From NCBI RefSeq assembly GCF_014192395.1, contig NZ_JACHXW010000024.1:55876-119875 (forward strand): 64,000 nucleotides of DNA, given 5' to 3'. This stretch comes from Paenibacillus endophyticus. GTDB taxonomy: Bacteria; Bacillota; Bacilli; Paenibacillales; Paenibacillaceae. The position numbers and the translations under genes were made by a program. The notes beneath the pieces were generated by a model, which was not told the DNA's origin, ran no database searches, and saw only the letters and a list, made by a program, of their open reading frames with translations. Positions 35,409-44,784 of this stretch are shown piece after piece (within the stretch, counting starts at the first letter, position 1; each line of letters opens with the position of its first letter).

Positions 35409-36148
35409 CGACGCTGATCTATGCTGAATGGTACAAATTGCTCCGCGGCAAAGTGCTCGCTATTATCCTTGCTTGCGTCACCGCGCAAACGGTGATTCAA
35501 GTATTAGGGCAATACACGACTACGGGAGAACCGCCTTTTCCAGGTCAATTCGGAGTCTTGGTGGCTGCTAATGGATCGTTTCTCTTGCAAGTGTGGCTCT
35601 CGGCTTTTGTGGGATATTTCGTTGCTTCAGAATTTCAAAACGGAACGATGAGAAATATTGTTGCTCTTGGCAAAAATAGAACGCAGGTCTATTTGTCCAA
35701 GCTGTTTTCCGCTTGTGTCGCCATAGCCGCTATTTATGGTATGATCACGATTGTAGCGACAGCTGGATTCAGCGCGGTATTTGGCTTTGGCGACATGGCA
35801 TTCAAAGAATTTATTAGCTTTTTTACCTGGCATTTTTTCATGCAGATCCTGTACCATTTAACTTATGCCGCCATAATTACGATGTTCGCCTTCGTTAGCA
35901 GGAGCCTCGGAATGACGATTATATTAGGCTTCGGATATATGCTCGTCATGTTGTTTTTTCCAGGCTTTTTGAGCAGAGTGGGATTGGAAGATATGGACGA
36001 GTATTTGCCTGGCTATTATATTTCTGGGTTTGGTCAATTAAGCGGCGACCCTACTTTTGTCACCAAAGGCATTATCGTCACCGCTGCTTACTTCGTAATC
36101 ACTTGTATAATAGGCTGTATCATATTTAACAAATCGGACATCAAATAA
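35405..36148 (+). CDS. ABC-2 permease of the peptide antibiotic exporter
   Basis: 247 residues, six membrane segments, related to BcrB and lantibiotic immunity permeases. SEFQNGTMRNIVALGKNRTQ is the conserved cytoplasmic motif of this group. ATG overlaps the ATPase stop (ATGA). Forms the exporter with the preceding ATPase. Confidence 0.88.
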   Translation: MTTLIYAEWYKLLRGKVLAIILACVTAQTVIQVLGQYTTTGEPPFPGQFGVLVAANGSFLLQVWLSAFVGYFVASEFQNGTMRNIVALGKNRTQVYLSKLFSACVAIAAIYGMITIVATAGFSAVFGFGDMAFKEFISFFTWHFFMQILYHLTYAAIITMFAFVSRSLGMTIILGFGYMLVMLFFPGFLSRVGLEDMDEYLPGYYISGFGQLSGDPTFVTKGIIVTAAYFVITCIIGCIIFNKSDIK

Positions 36149-36165
36149 GATGGAGTTAATGCCGA

Positions 36166-36849
36166 ATGAACGAACCAATTCTTGTCATTGAAGATGATCC
36201 GTCAATCAACAGCCTCTTGCACGAGGCATTGACCAGAGCGGGTTACTGTCCCGAAAGCGCATATTCCGGCAGCGAGGCAATCCTATTGATTCCAATGAAG
36301 TCATGGAAATGCGTCATTCTTGACTTGATGCTTCCGGGCAAAACAGGCGAAGAGGTGCTTGCCGAACTGCGAAAAGGGGAAAATATGCCGGTGATTGTGC
36401 TGTCCGCTAAAGTAGACAAAGAAAGCAAATTGAAGCTGCTCTCCCAAGGTGCGGACGATTACATGACGAAGCCCTTTGACCTTGATGAATTGATGGCGAG
36501 GGTTGCAGCACAGCTCAGGCGATTTACCGTATATACAGATAACGAATCCGCTGCAATACTTACCTATCTCGATATTCATTTGAATTTGGAGACACATGAA
36601 GCAGCGGCAGGCGATTGTTCGATTCAACTCACCCAGCGCGAATTTGAAATTTTAGAGCTTTTGCTGCGTCATCCACACAAAGTTTACAGCCGGATGAACA
36701 TTTACGAAAGCATATGGAACGAGGCATTTTGCGGGGATGAAAAGACCATCAATGTGCATGTGAGCAATCTTAGAGCAAAGCTGAATGCCGCATCGTCCCA
36801 TAAGCATATTAAAACGATCTGGGGCGTAGGGTTCCGGCTCGCGGAATAG
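36166..36849 (+). CDS. OmpR family response regulator
   Basis: 227 residues: receiver with Asp10/Asp11, phosphoacceptor Asp53 (ILDLMLPGKTG) and Lys102 (MTKPFD), then an OmpR-type winged helix (LTQREFEILELLLRHPHKVY, then WNEAFCGDEKTINVHVSNLR). It lies between the exporter and its kinase partner and probably controls the exporter operon. Confidence 0.93.
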   Translation: MNEPILVIEDDPSINSLLHEALTRAGYCPESAYSGSEAILLIPMKSWKCVILDLMLPGKTGEEVLAELRKGENMPVIVLSAKVDKESKLKLLSQGADDYMTKPFDLDELMARVAAQLRRFTVYTDNESAAILTYLDIHLNLETHEAAAGDCSIQLTQREFEILELLLRHPHKVYSRMNIYESIWNEAFCGDEKTINVHVSNLRAKLNAASSHKHIKTIWGVGFRLAE

Positions 36850-36860
36850 GGGGTGCTGGC

Positions 36861-37769
36861 ATGTACTGGCTGATCGGCGTATTGGCGTCCTTATGCCTAA
36901 TTTTTGCTACTCGTTTCTATCTGTTGCGGCGGGAAATAAAACGCTTGGCTATTCAAATGCCGGATTTCGCCGCAAGCGCGCGCTATGGACAAAGACTATA
37001 TTTGGAAGAACATGACTCTGCGCTGGCAAAAGCCGTCCTTGAAATCAACCGCATGGTGGACGTTTATGAGAATCAGCTCAGGCGCGTAGACGAGCTAGAG
37101 CAGAATATACGGCTGTCCATTACCGGCTTGTCGCATGATTTGCGAACGCCGCTCACGTCATTAGCAGGTTATTTGCAGCTAATGGAAAAGGCACCGTCGC
37201 CGGAAAAACAACAGGAATATTTAGCGATCATTTTGGATTCGGTCAAGGTGCTGCAGGGCTTGACCGAACGTTTCTATGAATTGACGCGCCTTGAGCTGAA
37301 TGAGAATAGTTATGACATTCAGAGCCTGAATTTGGAACATGCCGTCTGCGAATGTTTTCTAAGGTTTTTTGAAGAATTTGATCGAAAAAAAATCGAGCTG
37401 AATATTAAGGATGCTGCGAATCCACCGGAAGTCTGCGCTGATCCAATGGCTTTGCAGCGGGTGCTGTATAACTTGATTCAAAATCTGCTGCGGTACGCCA
37501 TTGGGACGGTAACCATATCCTTTTATGAGGAAGGCGGCTTTCATGCCGTGAAGATTGGCAATGAAACCGAGATTCCTTTGCCAAATCATATTGACAGCAT
37601 TTTTGACCGCTTTCATACCGCGGACCCTAGCCGCAGCAGTCAGGGCACCGGGCTCGGACTCTACATTTCCCGTAAGCTTGTGCACGGCATGGGCGGCGAG
37701 ATTACCGCAGAAAAAGACAAGCAAATGCTTTTTATTATAGTTAAGCTTCGTATGGATCACAACATGTAG
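36861..37769 (+). CDS. Sensor histidine kinase of the exporter locus
   Basis: 302 residues with a single N-terminal membrane segment (about 1-22) and no extracellular sensor domain. HisKA with His92 in GLSHDLRTPLTSLAGYLQ; ATPase motifs NLIQNLLRYA and GTGLGLYISRKL. Kinases without an outer sensor often take their signal from the adjacent ABC transporter. ATG follows GGGGGTG, 11 nt after the regulator stop. Confidence 0.93.
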   Translation: MYWLIGVLASLCLIFATRFYLLRREIKRLAIQMPDFAASARYGQRLYLEEHDSALAKAVLEINRMVDVYENQLRRVDELEQNIRLSITGLSHDLRTPLTSLAGYLQLMEKAPSPEKQQEYLAIILDSVKVLQGLTERFYELTRLELNENSYDIQSLNLEHAVCECFLRFFEEFDRKKIELNIKDAANPPEVCADPMALQRVLYNLIQNLLRYAIGTVTISFYEEGGFHAVKIGNETEIPLPNHIDSIFDRFHTADPSRSSQGTGLGLYISRKLVHGMGGEITAEKDKQMLFIIVKLRMDHNM

Positions 37770-37840
37770 GAAACAAGCGTAATGACATGGTTTGAATGGT
37801 TCAAGATCGATTTCATTTCGTGCTCATTGTGAATACAAAT

Positions 37841-37864
37841 CACCCTCAGGGGTGTTTTTTTTTG
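37841..37864 (+). terminator. Terminator after the two-component genes
   Basis: CACCC, loop TCAG, GGGTG, then about ten T residues. Confidence 0.85.
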
Positions 37865-38151
37865 CTCAATTCTTGAATAATCTGCAATTGGTTAACCGAA
37901 CTGTCGCAGCATAATTGATCTGGGCAGTAATTTTTAGATATATATGAACTTTATTATCACACCGGGAGCGAGTCGTTTTATTATGATAGGGAATCCCTCG
38001 CCGTTCCGAAGATCAATAAAAACGGCAATCTTAATTGAAGGAGTGATGGAGGATGAGAAAAGATCAATACCAAAGCGCTTTTGCGACAAAGAGGTCTATC
38101 AAGTAAGGGAATTCATTGTATGGGTTTCCATAAACAAGGAGGAATCCACAA

Positions 38152-38592
38152 TTGCTTACGCTAAAAGCAATAACTAAGGATAATTGGGAAGAAGTTGTCC
38201 TTCTTAAACCGAAGCCAGAGCAAGAATCGTTTATGGCTTCAAACCTATATTCAATTGCAGAAGCACAATATTTGGAGTCGTTTGTCATTAAGGCGATTTA
38301 CGATGATGAGGCAATGATCGGTTTTACGATGTTTGGGCTAGACCCCGATGACGGTAACTACTGGATTTATCGTTTTATGATTGATGGAAGGTTTCAACAA
38401 CAAGGTTACGGCTACCATGCGATGTTACTCGTTATGGATGAGATAAGAAAATGCAGCAATCGGACTGATATTATCATGCTCGGATATAAACCGGAAAACG
38501 AACAAGCCAGAAGATTTTATGCGAAATTAGGGTTTAGGGAAGAAGGGCTATCCCCGTGGGGAGAAATAATTGCAAAGTATATAAAGCTGTAG
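38152..38592 (+). CDS. GNAT family acetyltransferase, diamine/spermidine type
   Basis: 146 residues, BltD/PaiA-like GNAT fold. LTLKAITKDNWEEVVLLKPK at the N-terminus, the acetyl-CoA loop FQQQGYGYHAMLLVMDEIRK, and ENEQARRFYAKLGFREEGLS at the C-terminus. Polyamines are the likely acceptors by family resemblance. TTG start at 38152, 9 nt after AAGGAGG. Monocistronic. Confidence 0.85.
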   Translation: MLTLKAITKDNWEEVVLLKPKPEQESFMASNLYSIAEAQYLESFVIKAIYDDEAMIGFTMFGLDPDDGNYWIYRFMIDGRFQQQGYGYHAMLLVMDEIRKCSNRTDIIMLGYKPENEQARRFYAKLGFREEGLSPWGEIIAKYIKL

Positions 38593-38630
38593 ATGTCAGT
38601 TAGCGGATAAAATAATACCAAAAAAGCTCG

Positions 38631-38662
38631 TCTTGCTCATACAGCAGGCGAGCTTTTTTTTG
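38631..38662. terminator. Bidirectional terminator between the acetyltransferase and AraC genes
   Basis: AAAAAGCTCG pairs with CGAGCTTTTT; T-runs lie on both strands between convergent genes. Confidence 0.88.
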
Positions 38663-38665
38663 TTG

Positions 38666-39526
38666 TTAGGCGCGGAGATTGGCCAACCGATATTCGGTAG
38701 GCGTAATTCCTTTGTATTCCCGGAATAAACGGCCGAACACGTTGTACGAGCTGAAACCGACTTCAAGCGCAATGTCAAGAATGCTCATGTCGGTAGCGCT
38801 AAGCAAACTGCATGCATGGCGAATTCTAATTTTGTGAAGCAAATGTAGGAAGTTGATGCCTGCATGTTTTTTAATTTCGATGCTAAGTCTCGTTGGCGGA
38901 ATGCGGAAATGGTCGGCTAAGCCGGAAAGGGATAGATCATCGCGGTAGTGATAGTGAATGTATTCGATAACCGGCCAGATCGAGCCGTTGCCTGTGGGAT
39001 AAGCCTTCTCCTGCGCGTTCATGCCCTGCCGGGATACCCGAATCCGTTGAAACTGCAATAGAATTTCATGGAGCTTCAAGGTAAGGAGCTCGTTGCGGAA
39101 TGGAGTCGTTTGGTTGTATTCATTATGCAGACCGTGCATCATCTCTTCGAATTTCACCAATTCTTCGCTGTCCATATGGAAGAATGGCCGCTGGTTTTCC
39201 GCTAGCAGCGCTTGCAGGTAAGGAGATCCGGTCTTTACCGACGAGACGAGCAGCTCCATGGCGAACATGCAGTTGAAAAGCCGAATCGGAGTCGTGGAAT
39301 ACGTAACAATGTCATGTACCTGATAGGGGAGCAAAAAGGTGAAGGTGCCTCGGCTCATCGGATGGCGGATTCCGTTGATCGTTTCATGTCCTTCGCCTGC
39401 GATAACGAGCGAGCATTCCAGAAAATCATGCCGATGCGCGGGGAAGGAATGGCGAACCTCGTTGATCGATACGTAGAAGGGGAAGTCCGCCGCAATCATT
39501 TCATAATCGGATAAATCTTTGTTCAT
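38666..39526 (-). CDS. AraC family regulator of the second glycan locus
   Basis: 286 residues from ATG 39526. N-terminal cupin (SFPAHRHDFLECSLVIAGEG, LLPYQVHDIV) and C-terminal double helix-turn-helix (LSLSGLADHFRIPPTRLSIE, then ILDIALEVGFSSYNVFGRLF). The best ribosome binding site, AGGAGGGG, lies 5 nt before a CTG at 39541, so translation may begin there. It is divergent from the GH130 gene and probably controls the GH130-permease-binding protein operon in response to a sugar. Confidence 0.88.
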   Translation of the reverse strand: MNKDLSDYEMIAADFPFYVSINEVRHSFPAHRHDFLECSLVIAGEGHETINGIRHPMSRGTFTFLLPYQVHDIVTYSTTPIRLFNCMFAMELLVSSVKTGSPYLQALLAENQRPFFHMDSEELVKFEEMMHGLHNEYNQTTPFRNELLTLKLHEILLQFQRIRVSRQGMNAQEKAYPTGNGSIWPVIEYIHYHYRDDLSLSGLADHFRIPPTRLSIEIKKHAGINFLHLLHKIRIRHACSLLSATDMSILDIALEVGFSSYNVFGRLFREYKGITPTEYRLANLRA

Positions 39527-39630
39527 TGGAAAAATCGTCAGGATGACCCCTCCTAAATTTGTAGTAAAAATTAGTGTGTTGACAATAATTTTTGCACCGT
39601 TGACTGAGCGATTATACCATAAACTGTGTT

Positions 39631-39645
39631 TGTAAGCGCTAATCA
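39631..39645. promoter_or_regulatory. cre-like palindrome upstream of GH130
   Basis: TGTAAGCGCTAATCA resembles the catabolite responsive element (TGWAANCGNTNWCA) in its first ten bases but has one extra base before the final CA. It lies 26 nt upstream of the GH130 start codon, in the divergent promoter region, and could mediate CcpA or AraC control. Confidence 0.4.
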
Positions 39646-39671
39646 ATTTACGAACATCAAGGAGGATTTAC

Positions 39672-40679
39672 ATGATATTACCGTCAATTGGACTGATCGG
39701 AGAGCTTGCGTCAAGCTCGGTCATCCTGCGTCACCCGAACAATCCCATTCTTACGAGAGAGGATGTACCTTACAATCCCGCGCTCGTATTCAACGCCGGC
39801 GTAACCAAATTCCAAGACCAATACGTGATGGTGTTCCGCAACGATTACGGACAACCGGATAAGCAGACGCTTTTCCCCTCCAGTACGACAAACCTCGGTA
39901 TCGCGTTCAGCCGCGATGGCATCAATTGGGAAGTGAAACCCGAACCGATCTTCGATCTGAGGAATGAAGAGATCATACGGACTTATGATCCGAGGCTGAC
40001 CGTAATCGAAGGCCGCTGTTACATGTGCTTCGCGGTCGATACGCTGCACGGCATTCGCGGCGGAATCGCGGTAACCGACGATATGGAGCATTTTGAAGTG
40101 CTTAGCATGAGCGCGCCGGACAATCGCAATATGGTACTGTTTCCGGAGAAGATCGGCGGCCGTTATGTCCGGCTCGAGAGACCGTTCACGATCTATAGCC
40201 GTGAAGGGAAGGAGCGGTTCGACATATGGATTTCGGACTCAGCCGATTTGAAGGATTGGGGCAACTCCGATCTGCTGCTTCCTGTCGAACGCGTACCTTT
40301 CGCCAATGCGAAGCTTGGTCCTGCAGCGCCGCCGATCAAGACGAAGAAAGGCTGGCTAACGACGTTCCATGCGGTCGATATCGATCCGTCCCGCGGCAAG
40401 AACGGCTGGGAGGATAGCTGGAAGAAGCGTTATTCAGCAGGGCTCATGCTGCTTGACTTGGAGAACCCCAAGAAAATAATCGGGTTATATGAAGAGCCGC
40501 TGATGGCGCCGGATGCTCCTTACGAGAAGGCAGGCGGTTTCCGCGATCACGTCATATTTCCCGGAGGAATGATTTTGGAACAATCGGGAGAGGTGAAGAT
40601 CTATTACGGGGCAGGAGACGCTTACGAATGCTTGGCAACCGCGCACGTGGACGATCTGCTCAGCCTTGTCCTGAAGTAG
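39672..40679 (+). CDS. GH130 family beta-mannoside phosphorylase/hydrolase
   Basis: 335 residues, five-bladed propeller of GH130, no signal peptide, so cytoplasmic. NPILTREDVPYNPALVFNAG is the typical N-terminus; the conserved Asp is in YDPRLT, with EKIGGRYVRLERP and RDHVIFPGG later. GH130 enzymes phosphorolyse or hydrolyse beta-mannosides. AAGGAGG precedes the ATG. First gene of the operon with the LplB/YtcP-type permeases, so it probably processes their imported sugar. Confidence 0.88.
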   Translation: MILPSIGLIGELASSSVILRHPNNPILTREDVPYNPALVFNAGVTKFQDQYVMVFRNDYGQPDKQTLFPSSTTNLGIAFSRDGINWEVKPEPIFDLRNEEIIRTYDPRLTVIEGRCYMCFAVDTLHGIRGGIAVTDDMEHFEVLSMSAPDNRNMVLFPEKIGGRYVRLERPFTIYSREGKERFDIWISDSADLKDWGNSDLLLPVERVPFANAKLGPAAPPIKTKKGWLTTFHAVDIDPSRGKNGWEDSWKKRYSAGLMLLDLENPKKIIGLYEEPLMAPDAPYEKAGGFRDHVIFPGGMILEQSGEVKIYYGAGDAYECLATAHVDDLLSLVLK

Positions 40680-40710
40680 ACAATGGATTCAAAGGATGGA
40701 GGTGTGGGCC

Positions 40711-41631
40711 ATGTTCGCGACAAGCTCTAAAAAAACGTTTCGGTATTTGAACAAAAAGAAATTCCTGTATCTGCTGCTGCTGCCCGGCATTATCTATTTC
40801 CTCGTATTCAATTACGTGCCGATGTACGGCGTCATTATCGCCTTCAAGGATTTCAACTTCGCCAAGGGCATATGGAACAGCGCATGGATCGGCTTCGAGA
40901 ACTTCAGATATATGTTCGGGCTGAGCGACTTCTATACTGTATTTTGGAATTCGCTTTATTTAAGTTTTCTGAAGCTGGTTATCGGATTTCCATTTCCTAT
41001 CATTCTCGCTTTATTCCTGAATGAAATGAGAAACCGGACTTATCAGAAAATAACGCAAACGATCATCTATTTGCCGCATTTCATATCATGGGTCGTCATC
41101 GGCGGCATCCTGGTCAACTTCCTGTCACCGTCCTGGGGCGTGCTCAATCTGTTTTTGAAGTCGCTCGGTATCGAGTCGATCTTCTTCCTTGCCGACAACG
41201 ATTATTTCCGGCCGCTTGTTGTGCTCAGCAGCATTTGGAAGGACTCGGGCTGGGAGAGCATCATTTACCTAGCCGCGATCGCCTCCATCAATTCGGAATT
41301 GTACGAAGCGGCAAGCATCGACGGTGCCAGCCGTCTGCAGAGACTGTGGTCTATTACGATACCCAGCATCAAATCAACCATTATTATCCTGCTCATTTTG
41401 CGGCTTGGCCACATTATGAACAACGGCTTCGAGCAAATATTCGTGCTCCAAAATCCGATGAACCTCGGCGTCTCCGAAGTGTTCGAAACGTATGCGTACC
41501 GGGTAGGCATACTCGGCGGAAGGTTTTCCTTCGGCGCCACCGTCGGCCTGTTCACTTCCGTCATCGGCCTCATCTTCCTGCTGGTAAGCAACCGAATCGC
41601 GAAGCTCATGAAGGAAGACGGGATATGGTGA
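40711..41631 (+). CDS. LplB-type sugar ABC transporter permease
   Basis: 306 residues, six membrane segments. LLLPGIIYFLVFNYVPMYGV and IIAFKDFNF are hallmarks of the LplB/YtcP permease group of Paenibacillus. The EAA loop is LYEAASIDGASRLQRLWSIT then IPSIKS. GGAGGTG lies within the first codons of the longer frame (ATG 40696), so ATG 40711 is the start. No ATPase gene lies in the locus. Confidence 0.92.
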   Translation: MFATSSKKTFRYLNKKKFLYLLLLPGIIYFLVFNYVPMYGVIIAFKDFNFAKGIWNSAWIGFENFRYMFGLSDFYTVFWNSLYLSFLKLVIGFPFPIILALFLNEMRNRTYQKITQTIIYLPHFISWVVIGGILVNFLSPSWGVLNLFLKSLGIESIFFLADNDYFRPLVVLSSIWKDSGWESIIYLAAIASINSELYEAASIDGASRLQRLWSITIPSIKSTIIILLILRLGHIMNNGFEQIFVLQNPMNLGVSEVFETYAYRVGILGGRFSFGATVGLFTSVIGLIFLLVSNRIAKLMKEDGIW

Positions 41632-41677
41632 TGCGGACAAGCGTTGCCTGCGGCATATCGACAGGAGGTCATTTCTC

Positions 41678-42550
41678 ATGAATATCAGATCCAGCGGGGA
41701 TAAGCTATTCGACATCATCAATTACGCTTGCCTGACGTTGTTCGCGATTGCCTGCCTCTTCCCATTCTTTTATGTAGCCGCTTTCTCGGTTACGCCATAC
41801 AACGAATACTTAGCGAATCCGCTGAAGTTGATTCCGAATAAATTGGAGTTCAGCGCATACACGCAAATATTCAAAATGGATCAGCTATGGATCGGTTATC
41901 GCAATACGATCATCATTACGGTGCTCGGCGTGTGCATCAACATTTTTCTCATGATTATAACGGCTTACCCGCTCTCGAAGCGGGACTTGAAGGGCAGAGG
42001 CTTCGCTCTCGTACTCATAACGTTTACGATGTTTTTCAACGGCGGGCTCATTCCGAACTTTTATTTGATCAAATCGCTCGATCTGTACAATACGCTTTGG
42101 AGCCTCGTGCTTCCAAACGCGCTTGGTGCCTATAACCTGCTGCTAATGAAAAACTTTATCGGCAACATTCCGCCGAGCTTGGAAGAGTCGGCCTCTATTG
42201 ATGGCGCGAACGAGCTGCGGATTTTGTTCCGGATCATCGTGCCGCTGTCGAAGCCGGCGATCGCCACATTCGTTATTTTCCATGCGGTGACGCAATGGAA
42301 TACGTTCTTCAACGCGATCATCTATACGTCCAAGAGAGACCTATGGCCGCTCATGCTCATTGTCAGGGACATGGTCGTCGACAGCGGCGGCGTCGCCAAG
42401 GACGTAATGGATGCGGGAACCTCCGGCGTGACCGAATTCACGATCAAGATGGCGATTATCATTTTCTCCACGCTGCCGATCATTCTGGTCTATCCTTTTA
42501 TGCAGAAATATTTCATGAAGGGCATACTTGTCGGCTCCATCAAAGGGTAG
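41678..42550 (+). CDS. YtcP/LplC-type sugar ABC transporter permease
   Basis: 290 residues, six membrane segments. FPFFYVAAFSVTPYNEYLAN near the N-terminus, EAA loop LEESASIDGANELRILFRII and end ..YFMKGILVGSIKG are typical of this group. AGGAGGT precedes the ATG. It forms the membrane channel with the LplB-type subunit. Confidence 0.92.
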   Translation: MNIRSSGDKLFDIINYACLTLFAIACLFPFFYVAAFSVTPYNEYLANPLKLIPNKLEFSAYTQIFKMDQLWIGYRNTIIITVLGVCINIFLMIITAYPLSKRDLKGRGFALVLITFTMFFNGGLIPNFYLIKSLDLYNTLWSLVLPNALGAYNLLLMKNFIGNIPPSLEESASIDGANELRILFRIIVPLSKPAIATFVIFHAVTQWNTFFNAIIYTSKRDLWPLMLIVRDMVVDSGGVAKDVMDAGTSGVTEFTIKMAIIIFSTLPIILVYPFMQKYFMKGILVGSIKG

Positions 42551-42594
42551 AGGCATTAGGTATGTTTGTTTATATATAAGAATTTATATGTTTT

Positions 42595-42768
42595 CACCTA
42601 TAAATGTGCTTATATATATCCGCGAAACGACTGCTTTTGCCACAGAGTACGGCGACAGCCGTTTACGCTTGACATATAGGAAAGTATATGAATTTGCTCA
42701 TACTTTCTCTATACGTTTCGCCGAAACGATGGCATCTATAGAAAGGACGCCTTCAGGCGTTTCATCTT
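42595..42768 (+). repeat. Composite hairpin repeat, copy A
   Basis: GACAGCCGTTTACGCTTGAC, ATATAGGAAAGTATATG, ATACTTTCTCTATACGTTTC and GACGCCTTCAGGCGTTTC follow one another. TATAGGAAAGTAT can pair with ATACTTTCTCTATA, and GACGCC with GGCGTT. It lies between the permease and binding-protein genes. Copy C has the same order of blocks with few changes. Confidence 0.8.
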
Positions 42769-42832
42769 AGATCGGTTAAATCTGCGGTTAGCTGCGGTTT
42801 AATATAATTCGATGATCAAAGGGGAGAAGGAC

Positions 42833-44443
42833 ATGGTTACAAAAAAGCACCGCACGGCTAAAACGCTCATTTCCTTGTTGATTCTGGCAACGGCGCTTGC
42901 AGCCTGCAGCTCGGGCAACAAAGAAAGCAATACGAGTGAGGGCAGCACGAATGCGCCGCAATCGACGAATAAGGGGACTGATGCGGCAGAGGTTAAAAAA
43001 CCGGTTACGATCAAAATGTTCAACCGAGTCAATGCGGAAATCGTCCTCAAGGATAACCCGGTCATAGCCGAGGTCGAGAAAATCGCGAACGTGAAGCTTG
43101 AAATCGAAGCGCCGCCGATTAACAACTACGTAGACAAGCTGCAGGTACTGATGGCGTCCGGCGATCTTCCCGACGTTATCTACAACTGGGGAACGGCGGG
43201 CAACGGCGCAGATGCGAACATGGAGAAGTGGGCGCAGAACGGTTTGCTGGAGCCGCTTGACGACAAAATTGCGAACTATCCGAACTTGATGAAAAACATT
43301 ACGCCGGACATGTGGAACGCGGTCAAATCGGTTAATGACGGCAAGACGTACATTATTCCAAGAACGAATGCCGTCAATCATTGGGGCTATATGATCAACC
43401 AGCAGTGGCTGGACAAAGTGAGCCTACAAGCACCGACGACGCTGGACGAGCTGACGAACGTGTGCGAAGCGTTCACGGAGCAGGATCCGGATGGCAACGG
43501 CCAGAAAGACACGTATTGCCTAAGCTTCTCCGGACCTGACCTTGGCCGCAATACCATTTGGAACGCATCGAACTTCTTGACGGCTGCCTTCGGCCTTCCG
43601 GTCGTAGACGGCGTAAAGGACGCTGACGGAACGTACAAAATCAGAGAGAAAATGTCGGGCTACATCCCTTACTTGACGTACTTGAAGAAGTTGAACGATG
43701 AGAAGCTGATCGATCCCGAATTTTTGATCAACAAAATTTACGTCGATCAAGAGAAGCTGAATCAGAATCGAGTGGGTATCATCTACGCGCATCAAAGTAC
43801 GGTTCTCGGCAATATTAGCAAAGACCCAGAATCGGACAAAAAATATACGTATCACGGTGTATTGAAGGATGCCAATGGCGTTGCAGCTGACTGGGTAACG
43901 CCAGCTATGTGGGGCGGCTGGATGATTCCGAAAGACTCGAAAAACGTGGACGACGTACTCGCATTCCTCGATTGGGGCAACACGGCTGAAGCGAACGCAC
44001 TGTTCCAATTAGGCGTGAAAGGCGTAACGTTCGACAGCTACGATCCCGCAACGAAAGCGATCTCTCGTACCGACGAGCAGACGACGAAGCTGTCGACGCT
44101 TACGAGCAGTTACATGACGCCAGCCAATGCGATTAATGGTGAAGGCGCATCGATCGTCAATGCCACGACAACAGAACGGATTGAACTTTACAAATCGCAG
44201 CTCGACGCGGCGCTTGGCCAAATGACTATCGTGAACGTGCCTGCCGTCAGAGCGCCTAAGATCGCAAGTTTGAACAGCACGATTCCGGATCTTATGAAGA
44301 AGAAAGACGATAACGAAATCAAATTTATTACGGGTACGATCACGGAGCAGCAGTTCAAGGCGTTTCTGGAGAAGGAATGGTACCCTGGTACCGCTGATGC
44401 TGAGGCTGAATATGTCACCTTCATGAATTCGCTCGGCAACTAA
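42833..44443 (+). CDS. LplA/YtcQ-type sugar-binding lipoprotein
   Basis: 536 residues. Signal peptide with lipobox LAAC and Cys25, then a Ser/Asn/Thr-rich linker, then the large family 1 binding domain (KPVTIKMFNRVNAEIVLKDN, MASGDLPDVIYNW, MWGGWMIPKDSK). AAAGGGGAGAAGG lies before ATG 42833. It delivers the substrate to the LplB/YtcP permeases. Repeat copies lie on both sides of this gene. Confidence 0.92.
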   Translation: MVTKKHRTAKTLISLLILATALAACSSGNKESNTSEGSTNAPQSTNKGTDAAEVKKPVTIKMFNRVNAEIVLKDNPVIAEVEKIANVKLEIEAPPINNYVDKLQVLMASGDLPDVIYNWGTAGNGADANMEKWAQNGLLEPLDDKIANYPNLMKNITPDMWNAVKSVNDGKTYIIPRTNAVNHWGYMINQQWLDKVSLQAPTTLDELTNVCEAFTEQDPDGNGQKDTYCLSFSGPDLGRNTIWNASNFLTAAFGLPVVDGVKDADGTYKIREKMSGYIPYLTYLKKLNDEKLIDPEFLINKIYVDQEKLNQNRVGIIYAHQSTVLGNISKDPESDKKYTYHGVLKDANGVAADWVTPAMWGGWMIPKDSKNVDDVLAFLDWGNTAEANALFQLGVKGVTFDSYDPATKAISRTDEQTTKLSTLTSSYMTPANAINGEGASIVNATTTERIELYKSQLDAALGQMTIVNVPAVRAPKIASLNSTIPDLMKKKDDNEIKFITGTITEQQFKAFLEKEWYPGTADAEAEYVTFMNSLGN

Positions 44444-44499
44444 TAGCAAGGCAAATCATAACGGCACTCATAACGGGCAATCAGCAAAAACGGCTTCAT

Positions 44500-44568
44500 A
44501 CCCGCAAATCACAGCGAGAAACTCTCATCTAAGGGGATTTTATAGCGCTGCGGTTTGCGGGTTTATTT
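44500..44568 (+). terminator. Terminator-like hairpin after the binding protein gene
   Basis: ACCCGCAAA with CAGCG pairs with CGCTG and TTTGCGGGT, then TTATTTT. It may separate the transport operon from the secreted enzyme gene or act as an attenuator. Confidence 0.6.
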
Positions 44569-44589
44569 TGAAATATATCAGTATATCAG

Positions 44590-44760
44590 TTCTCCTACTT
44601 TCTCTCTATTTCTACGCGAAACGTACGCTTTTCCGCCGGTGGACGGCTTCAGCCGTTTACGCATGAAATATAGGAAAGTATATGATTTCTCCGACTTTGT
44701 TTATATTTCTCGGAATAAAACGCACAGCGCCGCAAAAAGGCGGCGACAGCCGTTTAAATT
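44590..44760 (+). repeat. Composite hairpin repeat, copy B
   Basis: CTACTTTCTCTCTATTTCTA, CGCGAAACGTACGCTTTTCC, GGACGGCTTCAGCCGTTTAC and ATATAGGAAAGTATATG match the first module of copy C; a second GCCGCAAAAAGGCGGC hairpin and CGACAGCCGTTTA follow. It lies between the binding-protein gene and the secreted glycosidase gene. Confidence 0.8.
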
Positions 44761-44784
44761 TGTTCACTTATGAAAGGGGTTTCA

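Noticed and set aside
37944..38177. Open frame of 77 codons before the acetyltransferase gene
   Set aside because: No ribosome binding site and no protein-like pattern. The acetyltransferase TTG start and its AAGGAGG site at the end of this stretch explain the conserved part.
42541..42811. Riboswitch or T-box upstream of the binding-protein gene
   Set aside because: The conserved hairpins are those of the three-copy repeat family, and no T-box, SAM, TPP or similar consensus was seen.
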